Below, in pieces: positions 19,252 through 31,060 of a stretch of DNA of 64,000 nt. Each line of letters opens with the position of its first letter. Within the stretch, counting starts at the first letter, position 1. A program made the position numbers and the translations under genes. The DNA is from Trichomonas vaginalis G3 (taxonomy: Eukaryota > Parabasalia > Trichomonadida > Trichomonadidae). The stretch lies in assembly GCF_026262505.1 (NCBI RefSeq), contig NC_067205.1:26614556-26678555 (forward strand), written 5' to 3'. The notes beneath the pieces are model-generated. The model saw nothing but the letters and a program-made list of their open reading frames with translations. It was not told the DNA's origin and searched no databases.

Positions 19252-20763
19252 TTATTCTTTTATATTTGGTAAAGCTGATGGGACGATTACATCACTTGGG
19301 ATGTCAGAAATTGATTCGATGAATTCTGTTGGTGTAATTCCGTTTTTCGGTATTAATGAAGGATTAAGCTTTTCAATGTCTTTCGGAGTCAAAGAAACCA
19401 ACTTGCATCTTTCGAATTTCTTCATTATTGATACCAAAACTGATCCTTGGCAATAAGGAGAAATTTGATCGTTGGAATACTTTTGTTTTAGTACATTTTT
19501 GAGGTTATTCTTAATGAACTCAATGTTCTTCATATAAATCCATTCTCCTGGGAACATTTGCTTCAATGAATTCAAATTTTTGACTTCAAGTTGGTCATTT
19601 TGGAGCCAACTGAGGAAAAGAGAGCGGTCAAAGTATGTGGAAAGGTATCCGTAAACATCATTCAAGAGAACGTTCGAAATCGTCAAATCATCTGCAAGAG
19701 ACTGGATATTTCGCTGCCATCTTGCGATTTTGTTGTAATCATTAGCGAAAACATTCAACTGGTTGGTAATCTGCTCAAATATGAAGCAGAGTAATTGTTT
19801 GTAGGTCATAATCAAAAATAAATTTAATTGATCGCATTTCAAGTTCATTGAGGTCTTGAGATAAGTATAGAGGAAGCAGATGTTGCATGCGAGGTAGAGT
19901 AAGCGCTCTGTCGTTGCTTTCTTTCCGATCAAATAAGAAAACATTGAACAGACTTCAATCATGATGTTGTCGATGTCCTTGGAGTTGAATATGAGTGTTT
20001 GTTCCCTCATCTTTTGGATTTCTTGGCAAATTATGACGGCAATTAAAGGAAATCTCTCAACCAGCTTATTATGATAAGCTCCGTACGATTTAATATCTCC
20101 AGAAGATGAAATGTAAAGCAAATCCTTCTCAAGAAGAGAATTGATCGCTTTGACGTATAATTCGTGTTTTGAGTCGATTTTCTTGTCGTTTAGCTGCAAT
20201 TTAGCGAGGTATTCATTAAGGGTATCTATATGGTTTTGCGTAATTAGGTCACGCGGGTATTTTGTTAATAATCGCAATAAAATATCTGATTTGATGTATT
20301 TATCAGGATCCTTTTCTGTGTATGTGCTATCAATAACTATGGAGTTGATGTTATTACCATATCTTTGCAATACTTCGTCAACTGTGAGCTTTGGTTTAAA
20401 TTCTTCAAATTCTGCGGGTTTCAGTTCAGCAACAACAATGAAATCACCAATAGAGGATGTGCAGACGCGTTGTACATAGCTTGAAGCCTTTTGGAAAGTA
20501 GATTCATTGATTGTTATATGAGAATCCGAAAACTTAATGAACTGATTGTTTTTATTGATAGTATTGACAGAAATGATTACATCTTCTTCCTTATTTCCTT
20601 CAAATTGGACTCCGAAAGCAGCATTGAATTTTACAACTTGTTCACGCACTTTGACAGGTTCGGAGTTTCCAATTGCACCTTTTCCTTTCCATGAAACAAA
20701 TATACTACATGGTAATACTCTTGGAACGATAACTTGCTCAATTCTAACTTCGACAGCTTTCAT
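19252..20763 (-). CDS. NT-C2-like domain protein (503 aa)
   Basis: The first ~120 residues look like an N-terminal C2 (NT-C2) beta-sandwich: VEVRIEQVIVPRVLPCSIFVSWKGKG, then VVKFNAAFGVQFEG, with DFIVVAELKP as the closing strand. This is typical of membrane- or cytoskeleton-linking proteins. The remainder is helical, with a segment (ERLLYLACNICFLYTYLKTS, later LLNDVYGYLSTYFDRSLFLSWLQN) reminiscent of the dilute domain of myosin V cargo tails. That second assignment is tentative. No catalytic motif. TTCATAAAAATACATATG gives an Inr-like TCATA 14 bases before the ATG. Likely a peripheral membrane adaptor. Confidence 0.55.
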   Translation of the reverse strand: MKAVEVRIEQVIVPRVLPCSIFVSWKGKGAIGNSEPVKVREQVVKFNAAFGVQFEGNKEEDVIISVNTINKNNQFIKFSDSHITINESTFQKASSYVQRVCTSSIGDFIVVAELKPAEFEEFKPKLTVDEVLQRYGNNINSIVIDSTYTEKDPDKYIKSDILLRLLTKYPRDLITQNHIDTLNEYLAKLQLNDKKIDSKHELYVKAINSLLEKDLLYISSSGDIKSYGAYHNKLVERFPLIAVIICQEIQKMREQTLIFNSKDIDNIMIEVCSMFSYLIGKKATTERLLYLACNICFLYTYLKTSMNLKCDQLNLFLIMTYKQLLCFIFEQITNQLNVFANDYNKIARWQRNIQSLADDLTISNVLLNDVYGYLSTYFDRSLFLSWLQNDQLEVKNLNSLKQMFPGEWIYMKNIEFIKNNLKNVLKQKYSNDQISPYCQGSVLVSIMKKFERCKLVSLTPKDIEKLNPSLIPKNGITPTEFIESISDIPSDVIVPSALPNIKE

Positions 20764-20835
20764 ATGTATTTTTATGAATTTTTTGAAATCCGATATCGTA
20801 TCATGAAAAAACTAATTTTAATATGCTGACAATGA

Positions 20836-21488
20836 GTGTCACTTTTTACAGGTGTGTCACTTTTAGCTAAAATTGCCCCTACATGCTGTAAAAAGTGACA
20901 CACCCGTGAAGGGTGTGATTACCGATCGGTAATTTCGACAGTTTAGAATTTAAAATTTTTTATGGAACTGTTGCGAGTTTCATAAAGAATTTAAGGAATA
21001 TAAGCAAAGATTTGAATCAAAATCTTAGACCTAAGCCGCTCGCTTCGCTCGCGCAAATTACAGAATTTGGATGCAATACCCCTCAATTCATTGTTGAGAA
21101 TGCCAAGTCTTTTCAAGATAAAATTATTACAGATTTCCACATTCAAATTTATACAACATTATAAAAATTTATGAATAAAAACTTGATATAAAATAACATT
21201 TTTATTTTTACTAAGAAAAAAAAGGTTTTTGATAATAAATTTATTTTATTTCGAAAAAGTAACAATAATCGTAAAAGGGTATTGATAGGCTTGCTAAAGT
21301 AACTAATTTTAGCTGTCAAATACTTTTGTATTTTGAAGTAAATTAGTATAAATTTGTTTTTACTTTTATTTCGAAAAAGTAACAATAATCGTAAAAGGGT
21401 ATTGATAGGCTTGCTAAAGTAACTAATTTTAGCTGTCAAATACTTTTGTATTTTGAAGTAAATTAGTATAAATTTGATATTATTTTAA
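20836..21488. repeat. Stray inverted copy of the Polinton A terminal repeat
   Basis: Matches 9704-10314 in reverse orientation, including the two 120-bp units and ACCGATCGGT. Two differences are visible: it has only one copy of the block ending AGATTTTGATTCAAATCTTT, and its outermost ~47 bases (20836-20882) are flipped relative to the rest. No Polinton gene adjoins it, so it looks like a solo terminal repeat of an otherwise lost element. Confidence 0.65.
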
Positions 21489-21666
21489 CTCCCTTTGAAA
21501 ACCTCAATTTTCCATACAGAGGGAATGGAATAGCATCCAATATTCCCTGAGAATGGTTGCGCATTCTCAGTTCCCTCTATATTTCGAACGAAGCTCTCAT
21601 CGGTCTTTTTTTTTAATACTAAACGTTTTTTTCCCTGTCACTTTTAGCTAAAATTTGGGTTTGCCT
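21489..21666. other. Short spacer with a hairpin
   Basis: GAGAATGGTTGCGCATTCTC (21549-21568) forms a clean stem, and the nearby GAGGGAAT and TTCCCTC can extend it. No gene. Confidence 0.4.
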
Positions 21667-21674
21667 GTTATGAA
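21667..21674. repeat. 8-bp target duplication, left (GTTATGAA)
   Basis: Direct copy of 22787-22794 on the other side of the hAT-like element. Confidence 0.7.
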
Positions 21675-22786
21675 TAGGGTTGTTAAAAATATCAAAAATT
21701 AGCGTTTTGAAGACACCATGGTGTCTTATAATTTTCCCTTCCTTATTGGCGTGTAGAAATAAATGCGCCAATAGATTGAAGAAGAAGAATTGTTTTTCTC
21801 TTAATGAACTTTAATCCTTTTGATATAAGAATATTAAAAACATTAATATAATTTCGATTTCGGAAATTAAATTTCTAAATTTTATGTCGATTTCGGAAAT
21901 AACAGGATCCCGCATCCAACACGCAACAACAAAACACAAAACACACTTTTTGGTTCTTTCATCGTTTTAATCGTAATTTATGTATTACATGATTTGGATA
22001 AATTTTACAAAAATAGAACCTATATTATATTCTTTTCAAAGATTCTTGCAAATCATCAAAAATAATTGTATTTTAAAAACGATCAAATTATCCTTTCATT
22101 ATTTTAAACTTAAATTAGTTTTTATGATTGACTAAAGCAATCATATTTATTCATCATTAAATAAACAAAAAAATAATATTTGAGAGTTATTTCAAAAAAA
22201 ACACATTGAATTTATTAATTTGTCTCAATTTCAGTATTATAAATTTTTATAATTTCAATATTTTGAAATACACTTTTTAATATTTCAATATTTATGATAT
22301 TTCAATGTATTAAGTGGTCTCAAATTGAGCTTCTCAAATATAAGTTGGCCCATTCAAATAATAAAATTAAATAATATTTAAAATAATAAATAAAAGTGAT
22401 TGAGGTCATAGCAAAACGGCTGTTTCAGTCATTAATTCTTAAAAATAAAAAGGGTAAAAACTAAATACAATGGGTAAAATTCAATAGTGTGTGCTATCGT
22501 TCAATTTGAAGGTGTCTTTTGAAACCGCAAGACACATTGAATTTTTGAATGGTGTATTATGGTTTGACAGACACCAATGAAAAAAATAAAATGATATTTA
22601 TTTTAAATATATAAGATCCTTATATAAAATATAAATATTTTATCGTTTTATTTTCTTGTTTTAGAAATGTTTTTTATTGAAAAATCAATAAAACTAACTC
22701 CAAAATAAAATTTTTGATTTAAAGACACTATGATGACACCAGGCAAATCTTCCAAGACACCTATCGTCGGGAATCTAACAACCCTA
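21675..22786. mobile_element. Non-autonomous hAT-like DNA transposon (1.1 kb)
   Basis: The ends are TAGGGTTGTTA and its inverse TAACAACCCTA, flanked by the 8-bp direct repeat GTTATGAA at 21667-21674 and 22787-22794. An 8-bp duplication with ends of TAGGG/CCCTA type is the hAT signature. No transposase frame is present. Subterminal GACACC/AAGACAC motifs recur near both ends (21713-21727, 22722-22762) and inside (22513-22535), resembling subterminal transposase-binding repeats. Both target copies are identical, so insertion is fairly recent. Confidence 0.7.
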
Positions 22787-22794
22787 GTTATGAA
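22787..22794. repeat. 8-bp target duplication, right (GTTATGAA)
   Basis: Direct copy of 21667-21674. Confidence 0.7.
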
Positions 22795-22892
22795 TTTCTA
22801 ACCTTTTAGATATGTCAGATTCAATTTTTTTTGAAAAAAATTGAATACATTACATATTTGAGCATAGTGATCTGAATATTAATTTGGTTTAA

Positions 22893-23489
22893 AGTATTTC
22901 AACGATAAGATATAGAACTTACGAGCTATTACGATTTTACACTGTTCAAAGTGATAATAGAACAGGTTTTGTTGCATATTTAAACGAAAAATATCCGAAT
23001 AAATTATTTCTAAAAGCCAGTTCATCAGGTAAAGATCGTCCTGTTACAAATATTTTCCAAGAACGGGCATATTGGAGATCTCTCAACGTCAAAGATTCGT
23101 GGTTTTCCATTGGGTTTCCGGATTTTTATTTCAGATTAGACGCATTTTCATTAACATCTTGTATTTATAACGAATGTGTTAAGGATATTATAGTTTATGG
23201 ATCGCTTCTGAATAGTACCTTGGAACGAGTTTGTAATTTTTTTGGTGATTATAAAACTTTTTTTAACAGAGCACCTGCTGTGCAATGTAAATCTCTAAAG
23301 TTTTATGATAAATACTATTTCTTAAGCCCTTCTCTTAATGATGTCAATACTTATAAATTTCCTATACATAATATAGAGATGTTTGGTGATTTTTATAATG
23401 CTGTTGCCAAGCAGATAATATTCTCAGTATGTGGTAACATCCGATACCATTTAAATTTACTTTCTATACAAGTTTTTATTTTAATGTAA
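22893..23489 (+). pseudogene. Discoidin (F5/8 type C)-like gene fragment
   Basis: An open frame of 198 codons without an ATG runs from 22893 to the stop at 23489. It reads like the discoidin-type proteins amplified in trichomonads: YELLRFYTVQSDNRTGFVAY, then DSWFSIGFPDFYFRLDAFSL, then DIIVYGSLLN, ending with NIEMFGDFY. The missing start means the 5' part is lost or lies upstream in the AT-rich DNA after the hAT-like element; I found no upstream exon or intron signal. Such domains bind sugars or surfaces. The family call rests on pattern memory. Confidence 0.45.
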
Positions 23490-23992
23490 GTAAAATAAAC
23501 AATATAATCTACAAAAATCCTATTTAGCTATTCTAAGACTTTAGTATCTCCAAACTCATCTATAAGCTTTTCTAATTTCTACAATTGTTTAGCATTAATG
23601 TAGAAATTGAGTTCTGGATTTTGAATAGAAACTATTCATCTTAATTATTATCAGAAAATTGCTATAGGAATGCTCCTGTAAGATAATTTCAAGTCTATTG
23701 GTAGATAATGATTTAGAAATTGATGTGAGTACTGAAATAGTTATAATTGCTTAATCGATTCAATCATTTGTAAGATAAAATCGTTCAAAATAGTATCTGA
23801 GCTACCATTTTTGAAATTTGCAAAATTGGGAATTTTTAATTTTGTTTTAATCCAGACAATCTGTAATACACTAATAAAAAATCCATTATTTATGAATTTT
23901 GATAGATAAATTTTATTAAAAACATAGTATCAATTATAAATTTACATGAAAAACAAAAAATAAAACAAAACAAATAATATATAAAAGGAATA
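23490..23992. other. AT-rich intergenic region between convergent genes
   Basis: No gene or RNA seen. Short 8-15-base reiterations of AGAAATTGA/TAGAAA type only. Confidence 0.5.
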
Positions 23993-24991
23993 TCATATTT
24001 CTGGATTGTCTTCAGGAATATTGCTTGTGTCCGCAAATAATGCAGAAAAATTAGCGTTGGCAGACAAGAAGAAGTCATTTTTGCTGCATCCGAATTTATC
24101 TAATGTACCAGGGAACATTGATGAATCAAACAAATCTGTTGGAAAGTTGTTAGAATCAATCATTTGGTTATCTGTTGGCATTCGACCTCTACAGAGCAAG
24201 ATTGACTTATCTTTCCCGTTAATCAATGCTGTACTAATATTAAATCCTAGTTTCAGCTTTCTATAAAAGGCATTTGTGTCATCAGGAGATAAAACTCTAC
24301 AAATTAGCTTCATTTCTGCGATTCTCTGGGAATTTCCGTATCACAGTTCGTTTGTTTGTACCAATGATGTGTTTAGTAACAAGAGAATCCAAGAATCGTA
24401 GTCTTTTAGCTGATATAATGTAGAATATTGGTATGACACATTGAAATATAAGGCAAAGTTGATATTACCTACCTCAAAATCAAATGAACGTATTGCCTTG
24501 TTGAAAATAAGAAAATCTGGTTTCGGAAACTGTTCGTAAACTTGGTCAGTAACAGGAATCAGGCATATCGTAGGCTCATATTGGGCAAATGAAGGAAATC
24601 TGATAAACAGGGATAATAATTCTGACCTTTTTGCAATAATTGAGAAATCAAAATATTCTATAACTGTGAATAATGTAAGATTATCCTGCACAAGACATTT
24701 CGAAGATGGCGCATATGAATTAACCAACAATGCTAACATCTCGTTGGAATATATTGTGGTATACTCTTTTTTCAATATATCATCCGGGTAAACAGTTAAC
24801 GATGGAGCTCTCTTCTGAATGACAATTTTGTATTCTGCTGCGTTAATTTTTGTAATGACATCCTTAAAAAATTGAGCGAAAGGATGCTCTCTGTAAGAGA
24901 CAGAAAGAATAAATAAAGTATCTGGTGGTGTGTAAGTAAAAACATTTACAGAATTAACAAGTCTAGCATACAAAATTATGAGAAAAAACAT
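23993..24991 (-). pseudogene. Secreted hypothetical protein gene with an internal TGA
   Basis: One reading frame of 333 codons runs from ATG at 24991 to the TAA near 23993, interrupted by a single in-frame TGA at 24341-24343. The first ORF (216 aa) begins with a hydrophobic segment FFLIILYARLVNSVNVF, a likely signal peptide, and contains Cys pairs and N-glycosylation sequons (NFS, NTS). After the TGA the same frame stays open for 115 codons with equally protein-like content. Hence this is one gene with a nonsense mutation or read-through, not two genes. Function unknown; extracellular or vacuolar location inferred from the signal peptide. Confidence 0.55.
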
Positions 24992-27216
24992 CCATTTATT
25001 TGATGAACAAAAAGAAATTGAAAAAAAAAATCTTCTTGATCATTGAACATCATTACATATGAACTGTATTTTCTTAATATTTGCTTTTATATCGGTAGGC
25101 ATATCTTATCATGCTTTAAAGCATCTCTTATTCATATGATTTTTTGTTTAACATATATCTCCAACTAAAAATGTCATAGAAAAAGATTCATATGGATCAT
25201 TTGATTAAAGAATAAGAGTTTTAGGCTTAACCTATACTCCCATAATTATCAAATGCATGAATTTGATATACTCGGTAGAGGTGATTAATAATAGCGATCT
25301 TTTCTTAGATATGTGAATGAATATTGGGACAAAGGAAAGACAATTTTCTGATATTATACATGCTTTTAGAAGATAATTTTGCGGATCATAATTATAAGGG
25401 AAAATTTCCTAATTCATTGATCTGGATTTGCATCAAAGTGACAATATAATGTACTGAGGACATTAATTCTATTTATATCCCGAGTGCCTTAATTTGAAAA
25501 TTCTTGTATTATATTCAGGGTTAAAACATATTAAACCAGATTGTTAAAATACTTTATTTCATGAATACTAAAAGAAAGTTGTGTCTTTATAAGAATCGCT
25601 TTAATTTGGAAAAGAGATTAGCTCATTCTTAATCCTATTATGACATTAAGAGATCAATGCATCACAATGAAAGAATAAAACTAATTGGATATTCGAATTA
25701 GAGATAAAATCTCCATTTTATTTAGTTATTTCATTGGGCGGTTATGAATAATGAAAAAAATAATTGTCTTTCGACGAAAAATGAAAATAATCGTCAAAAT
25801 CACGACGATAGAGCTTGAAACGCAGGAAAATCAATTATAGAGTTAAATTTTTTGCAATATTCCTTTAGGAACAATTAAAGTATTGGATGGGTAATTCATT
25901 CATATAGTCAAAGTACTATCTTGTGTTTTTTTGTTATATTAAATAAAAGATTTAATATGATATCCTAGTATTTGGACATAAATAAGTAATGTGCAAGATA
26001 GTTTCATATGTGGACAATATGTTTATAACTGTGTTATTGTGTGAAAATGTATCAACAATTCCAATTGATTTGTAAAAAAATTAAACAGCGTGTTTTTTGT
26101 GCCAATCTATATTCTTTGTTTTTAGCAGATATAGGAACTATCAAATTCAATGTGAAATTGTGATAATGCCATGAAATACAATAATTTGATATCAAATGAA
26201 TAAAATATCTATTTTTAAAGGCGCAATTATCATTTCCATGATGTGAAATATCATTTATTGATATTTATGTGCTATATTCACATAAGATTAAAAATTTGTA
26301 AAAAATTTCATAGCAATTCATTAAAATATTATTACCATTTGCATTTATAAATGATATAATAAGTAATGGTTTCGTCAAATATAGAAATAAAAAGACATTT
26401 AATCAGAAAATTTAAATATTGAGAAAAGAATAAATAAAATGTATCTGAAACATGTTTCTTTCTTGTGGTGGTTCTATTTACCATATATATGTTGAATTCT
26501 GAAGCTAATAGATTTAATATTTTCACAATTTATCCGAATATGGTTAATATAAAAGTACATTTCATCAATTAAGTAAGAATTTTGATAAAAAAGAACTATT
26601 TTGGTCTGAATTGACATTCAAATTGGTAGTCATTTGAAATACTCCCAAAATTGTGCAGAATATCTGATTAATTCATTAGAGAATACAGTTACTTATCAAT
26701 TTGTCATTAGTTTGGCTAGTTGTTATCTCTTAAATACTATTTTTATCAAATTTTATTTCGAAATTTAATCAGTTTCTAATTAATTTCGGGAGTATATGTA
26801 TTAACATTAAAAAATAATTCTAATCAACGTTCTATAAAATTCCAAAATAAATTCGAAAATTCAATTTTGAAGAATTTTTTGTTGATTTTTTAATTGTTAT
26901 TTTATTTTTTGAAAAAATTTTGGAAAATTATCATCGCCATTTTCATTATGTAACATATAGAATTCTCTTTTTATGCCGATTTATCACCGTTTCTCTTATT
27001 TTTAGATAAAAAGAAAATATTATGCAATATTCTCTACACTTTTATGAAAATAGCAAATATCACTGATAGATTTTGCTTTTACATCATCAACAAATACTGA
27101 TTTTATTCATATTTATCCATTATATCTCGTTTCATGTTTCTAACGTATTCATTGATTTCCAAAGACGGGGATATATGCATTAAATATTAATGCAATGCAA
27201 AATATATTCAATGCCC
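24992..27216. other. 2.2 kb AT-rich gene-free region
   Basis: No credible gene. The one notable feature is a ~78-bp repeat at 25738-25814 shared in inverse with 58605-58682 (listed separately). The rest is AT-rich without arrays. Confidence 0.5.
25738..25814 (+). repeat. Dispersed ~78-bp repeat, copy 1
   Basis: Reads GCGGTTATGAATAATGAAAA ... CACGACGATAGAG and is nearly identical to the inverse of 58605-58682. It contains CGACG and TCGTC direct/inverse pairs. Flanks differ beyond about GGGC on one side and GATAGAG on the other. Possibly a short MITE or an intergenic regulatory repeat. Confidence 0.6.
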
Positions 27217-27225
27217 ACTCTTGGT
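27217..27225. repeat. 9-bp target duplication, left (ACTCTTGGT)
   Basis: Identical to 33749-33757 on the far side of the hairpin element. The match extends to CCCACTCTTGGT because the left flank happens to be CCC like the element end. Confidence 0.7.
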
Positions 27226-27720
27226 GGGTCGAACCCAAATTTTTTCCCAAAAAAGTGAAAAACCCATTTTTGCAGTGGGGGACGAACTTTAAATTGAACG
27301 GTCAATTTAAAGCAAGTATTCAATTTTTTGGTCAATTTAAAGCAATCATATATGTAGTTTGTTTTAAAGGCTTGATCAATAGCATATGATCAGTACTCGT
27401 TGAGTATGTTATGATGTTAAGAGATACTGGATAGTACACTTTAATATTGAAATTGAATTTGGATTATTATGCAATATTCTATAATATATATTATGATGAT
27501 CATAAGAATGTGTTGTATGTGATGACACTTAAGTATCATTGATATTTTTTAATTATTGAAAAAGTTAGTAAATAATATTTCTTAATGTGGTGTTATATTT
27601 CGTGAATTCAATAATCACTGTTTTAGAATTTATAAGTATAAGCTGAAAATGATAAGCTTAGAATGACAAGCTGATGATGCCGGGATAAAAAATAATAATC
27701 TGTCAAAATGCTCATTTTAA

Positions 27721-28025
27721 TATAAGAAGGTTAGGAAATGGACTTTGACCTTGAGAAAAAGTTCATCTTCTAACTTTCAGACGAATTTTGGTTAACATTG
27801 CGAGTGTCTGCTGCAAATCTCTGCTGAAGCAGCAGGCACTCGCAATTGTAGGCCATGGCAATTGTATTTATAGTGTTAGAATGCAATTTCCATGACTTTT
27901 GTGTAATCATTTGATCTTCCTGGAAGAAGTTGCAATGGAAGCCAAACCCCACTCCATCCAGTATCAGAAAGCCAGGAAGGAAGTCTTAACCTTGAGAAAG
28001 GGCTTCCTTCTAGGCTTTCTGTGTT
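27721..28025. repeat. Hairpin block TGC, left
   Basis: Four to five stems. Two share the loop ACCTTGAGAAA (27726-27779 and 27970-28022). One is ATTGCGAGTGTCTGCTGC with its inverse (27795-27846). One is CATGGCAATTG-type (27853-27895). The same set in the same + strand order recurs at 32874-33172. Confidence 0.7.
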
Positions 28026-28039
28026 ACATTGGATCATAA

Positions 28040-29112
28040 TCTGTAGAGAAGGGAGTATTTGCAGATTCTGGCCTCTTATAAGGCCAGATCTTCGTATTTC
28101 ATGCTTCCCAGGGCCGGATTTCTCTCCTGCCGCCATAGATCAGGACGGCATTTGAGAAAGCCGGCCCTGAGTAATGTAAGCGAGGCTCTGGCCTCTACTG
28201 AGGCCAGAGACTGTGATATTACGTCTTTCAGGGCCGAGTTTCTGCGAGAATGTCTATCATGGGGATGATCATCGCAAAACTCGGCCCTGAGGATGAATTT
28301 TGCAGGCTCTGGCCTCAGTAGGAGCCAGGGCTTGGTATTGTAGGATTCCCATGGCCGGTTTTCGCTCCTGCCGCCTGGGATAAGGGCGGCATTTGAGAAA
28401 GCCGGCCCTATGGATTTAAAGCGAAGCCCTGGCCTTTGCTATGGTCAGGGCCTGTGTATTTCTTTCTTTCAGGGCCGAAATGAGAGGAGATCGTCAATGA
28501 TGTGGACGATCTCCCTCAAAATCGGCCCTGAGGATTGCATTTGTAGGCTCTGGCCTTTGCTAGGGTCAGAGCTTCGTTTGGTAAGTATCCCAAGGCCGGA
28601 TTCCGCTCCTGCCGCCCGGGATAAGGGCTGCATTTGAGAAAGCCGGCCCTGGGTATTTAAAACGAAGCCCTGGTCTTTGCTGGGGCCAGAGCATGTATCT
28701 GTATGTCTTTCAGGGCCGAGTTCTTGCGAGACTGTCGACATGATCGACGATCATCGCAAAACTCGGCCCTGAGGATTGTTTTTGAAAGCCCTGGCCACTG
28801 CTAAGGCCAGAGCTTCGTATGGGCACTCTCTCGGAGCTGGATTCCTCTCCGGCCGCCCTGAATCAGGGCGGTCTTTGAGGAAACCGGCCCCGAGGATGGT
28901 TTGCGAAGCTCTGGCCTTAGCAATGGCCAGAGCTTGTGATTTTAATGAAGAGCCAAGTTCCTCTCGGATCGTGCCTAATGAGGACGACCGTCGAGGAACT
29001 TGGCTCTGAGGAGATGAATTGTGAGCTCTGGCCTCGATGAAGGCCAGAGTTTTGAATGGAATGTTTTGATGGGATGAGCCAATGCTCAGTAAGCTCGTCC
29101 CATCAAAACATT
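28040..29112. repeat. Alternating short/long hairpin array, left
   Basis: Short stems of CTCTGGCC...GGCCAGAG type (~34 bp) alternate with ~59-bp long stems of AGGGCCGG/CGAG ... CTCGGCCCT type. The long stems often enclose an inner stem such as CCTGCCGCC...GGCGGC. Seven or eight pairs are seen, ending in a stem with arms AATGTTTTGATGGGATGAG at 29060-29112. Copies differ in sequence but keep pairing. Confidence 0.8.
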
Positions 29113-30620
29113 CGATTAAAAATTGAATTAAAAATTATCGTAATCATTGAAAAATTACAACAATATTTTTGAATAATATTATTATATAATAAGAATTGAA
29201 TAAATTTCTCACAAAATTAAATAAAAATTTCCAAAAAATATTAGAAAATTTTAAAAATTATTGAAAAAATAACAAATTTGATAAGAAAATTAAGGATTAG
29301 AGAAATTTAAGAAATATAGAAAATGGTTATTTATTATTGTAATGGGAAATTGAGGATATTTGAGGAGTTTTATACAGAATGTGATATTTATAATTAAAAG
29401 AAATGAAGATATTCGAGAAAGGAGTTTACAAATGCAGGGTAAAGGAACAATACTCTGCATTTGTAAACTCCTTTCTTGAATTGAAATTCAATGAATCACA
29501 TTCAAGTGAAAAAGTGCGAGTTTTCCTAATTTACACATACAAATGCAATATAATAGCAATATTTCACTAAGCACAAATGTAATGTCAATCAAAACACATT
29601 ATTTTCATAAATGTTAACAAATTTTTCTATTCACACATGTCTAATCATAAATAATTAAGTCAATTCATCATTTATCGTCTAATCAAATATAATTTACATT
29701 CTCATTGATAATTGTTATATAAAAATAACATAGATTATATTTCAAATGAGACTCTTAGAGCTTTTCTTATTTTAACATTGTAATAATATAGAATAGCATA
29801 TAGATATATATGTAATAACGTATATATATGCTTATTTCTCTCATGTTTCGAAATGCAATGTGATATTGCACTCACTTTTTATAGAAATCTACCATACTCA
29901 TAGGAATGATGACATATACATTTGTCTATCTATCTACGTTGTAAAAACCTTCATTAGCCCTAAGCTCAAAGTTTTTCTCATTCATTGCTTTAAATTGACC
30001 AAAAAATTGAATACTTGCTTTAAATTGACCATTCAATTTAAAGTTCGTCCCTTTGCAGTGGCGGCGGTTACTGCAAAAATGGGTACTTTGCGAATATTGG
30101 ATAAAATTAAAAACTGAAACGGCAATATATCATAACTCATCTATAAGGTTCTGCTTTTATATTCTTTTTTGAGTCTTGAAGTATATTGTGTAAGTTATTA
30201 ATTGATATCTTATCAAATTTTGAGATAATATCACAGATAAAATACACTTGTCTAGTACCCACATATTTCACAATTAATAAGTTTCTATCTCTTATATGCT
30301 TTGAGCATCACATTCAGATTTGAAATGAAATTGAGATATACAATTTTTATTACTATATCATATATTTACATAACTATGCTCATATGAATTCAATGTGTTT
30401 TTGTGAGAATTATGAAATTTGATCAAGATATTTCACGAATTTCAATAAATATAAAATATTTTCAGAAAACGGAATAATATTATTAGGTTTTTATATGATT
30501 GATATATATTTTGTACAACAAAATGAGTATAGCTGAGTTTTTTAAATCTCATCTTATTAAACCAAAAAAAATCGTATTATGGTAATAAAATTTGTGTGAT
30601 ATCATTCTTATGGTATATAT
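29113..30620. other. AT-rich interior of the hairpin element
   Basis: No gene. Contains one strong stem with arms GAAAGGAGTTTACAAATGCA (29416-29475) and an inverted internal copy of the element's terminal sequence (29988-30085). Confidence 0.55.
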
Positions 30621-30910
30621 GTGCATGCCATGCAATCCGTTTGTGCTTAGGATTGGATGGCACGCACAATCTGAAACTAAAACCTCGAAGCAAGGAATAG
30701 TTCATGTAAGGATAGAATATTTAATATTTTATCATTACATGAACTTGAATTGTGGAGCAATTGTGTGGATTGCTCCACTTTTCCTTGCATCGAGGTTATC
30801 CCGGGGTGAAGTCATAGTAAAGACGTTCATATTTATAGGACGTCTTTACTATGTCTTGAGTGTGCGTGATGTGCTATCTATTTATGTTTTAGACAGAGCA
30901 TCACGCACAT
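30621..30910. repeat. Group of four stems including a three-way junction
   Basis: Stems at 30621-30666 (GTGC.TGCCATGCAATCC arms), 30682-30796 (outer ACCTCGA.GCAAGGA with two inner stems TTCATGTAA and GTGGAGCAA), 30813-30853 (AGTAAAGACGT) and 30862-30910 (GTGCGTGATG). The 30682-30796 unit would fold as a cruciform with two side arms. Confidence 0.75.
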
Positions 30911-31060
30911 TCTTTTCATTTTTTCCCAAATTATATGAATTTTGTGGAAATATACTAATGAATATATGTACAGATGTTGTATAGTATATGTGTTAGTTTA
31001 TTTCAAATATATATGATTACATTAAATCTGATTCAAATAATGAATTGTAATTTTTCGAAG

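Noticed and set aside
22942-23500. Retroelement or transposase remnant
   Set aside because: No catalytic motifs; the frame reads as a discoidin-type host protein.
28059-29009. Several 69-90 codon GC-rich frames on both strands
   Set aside because: They read through hairpins; mirrored frames occur on the other strand and in the right array. Low-complexity translation only.
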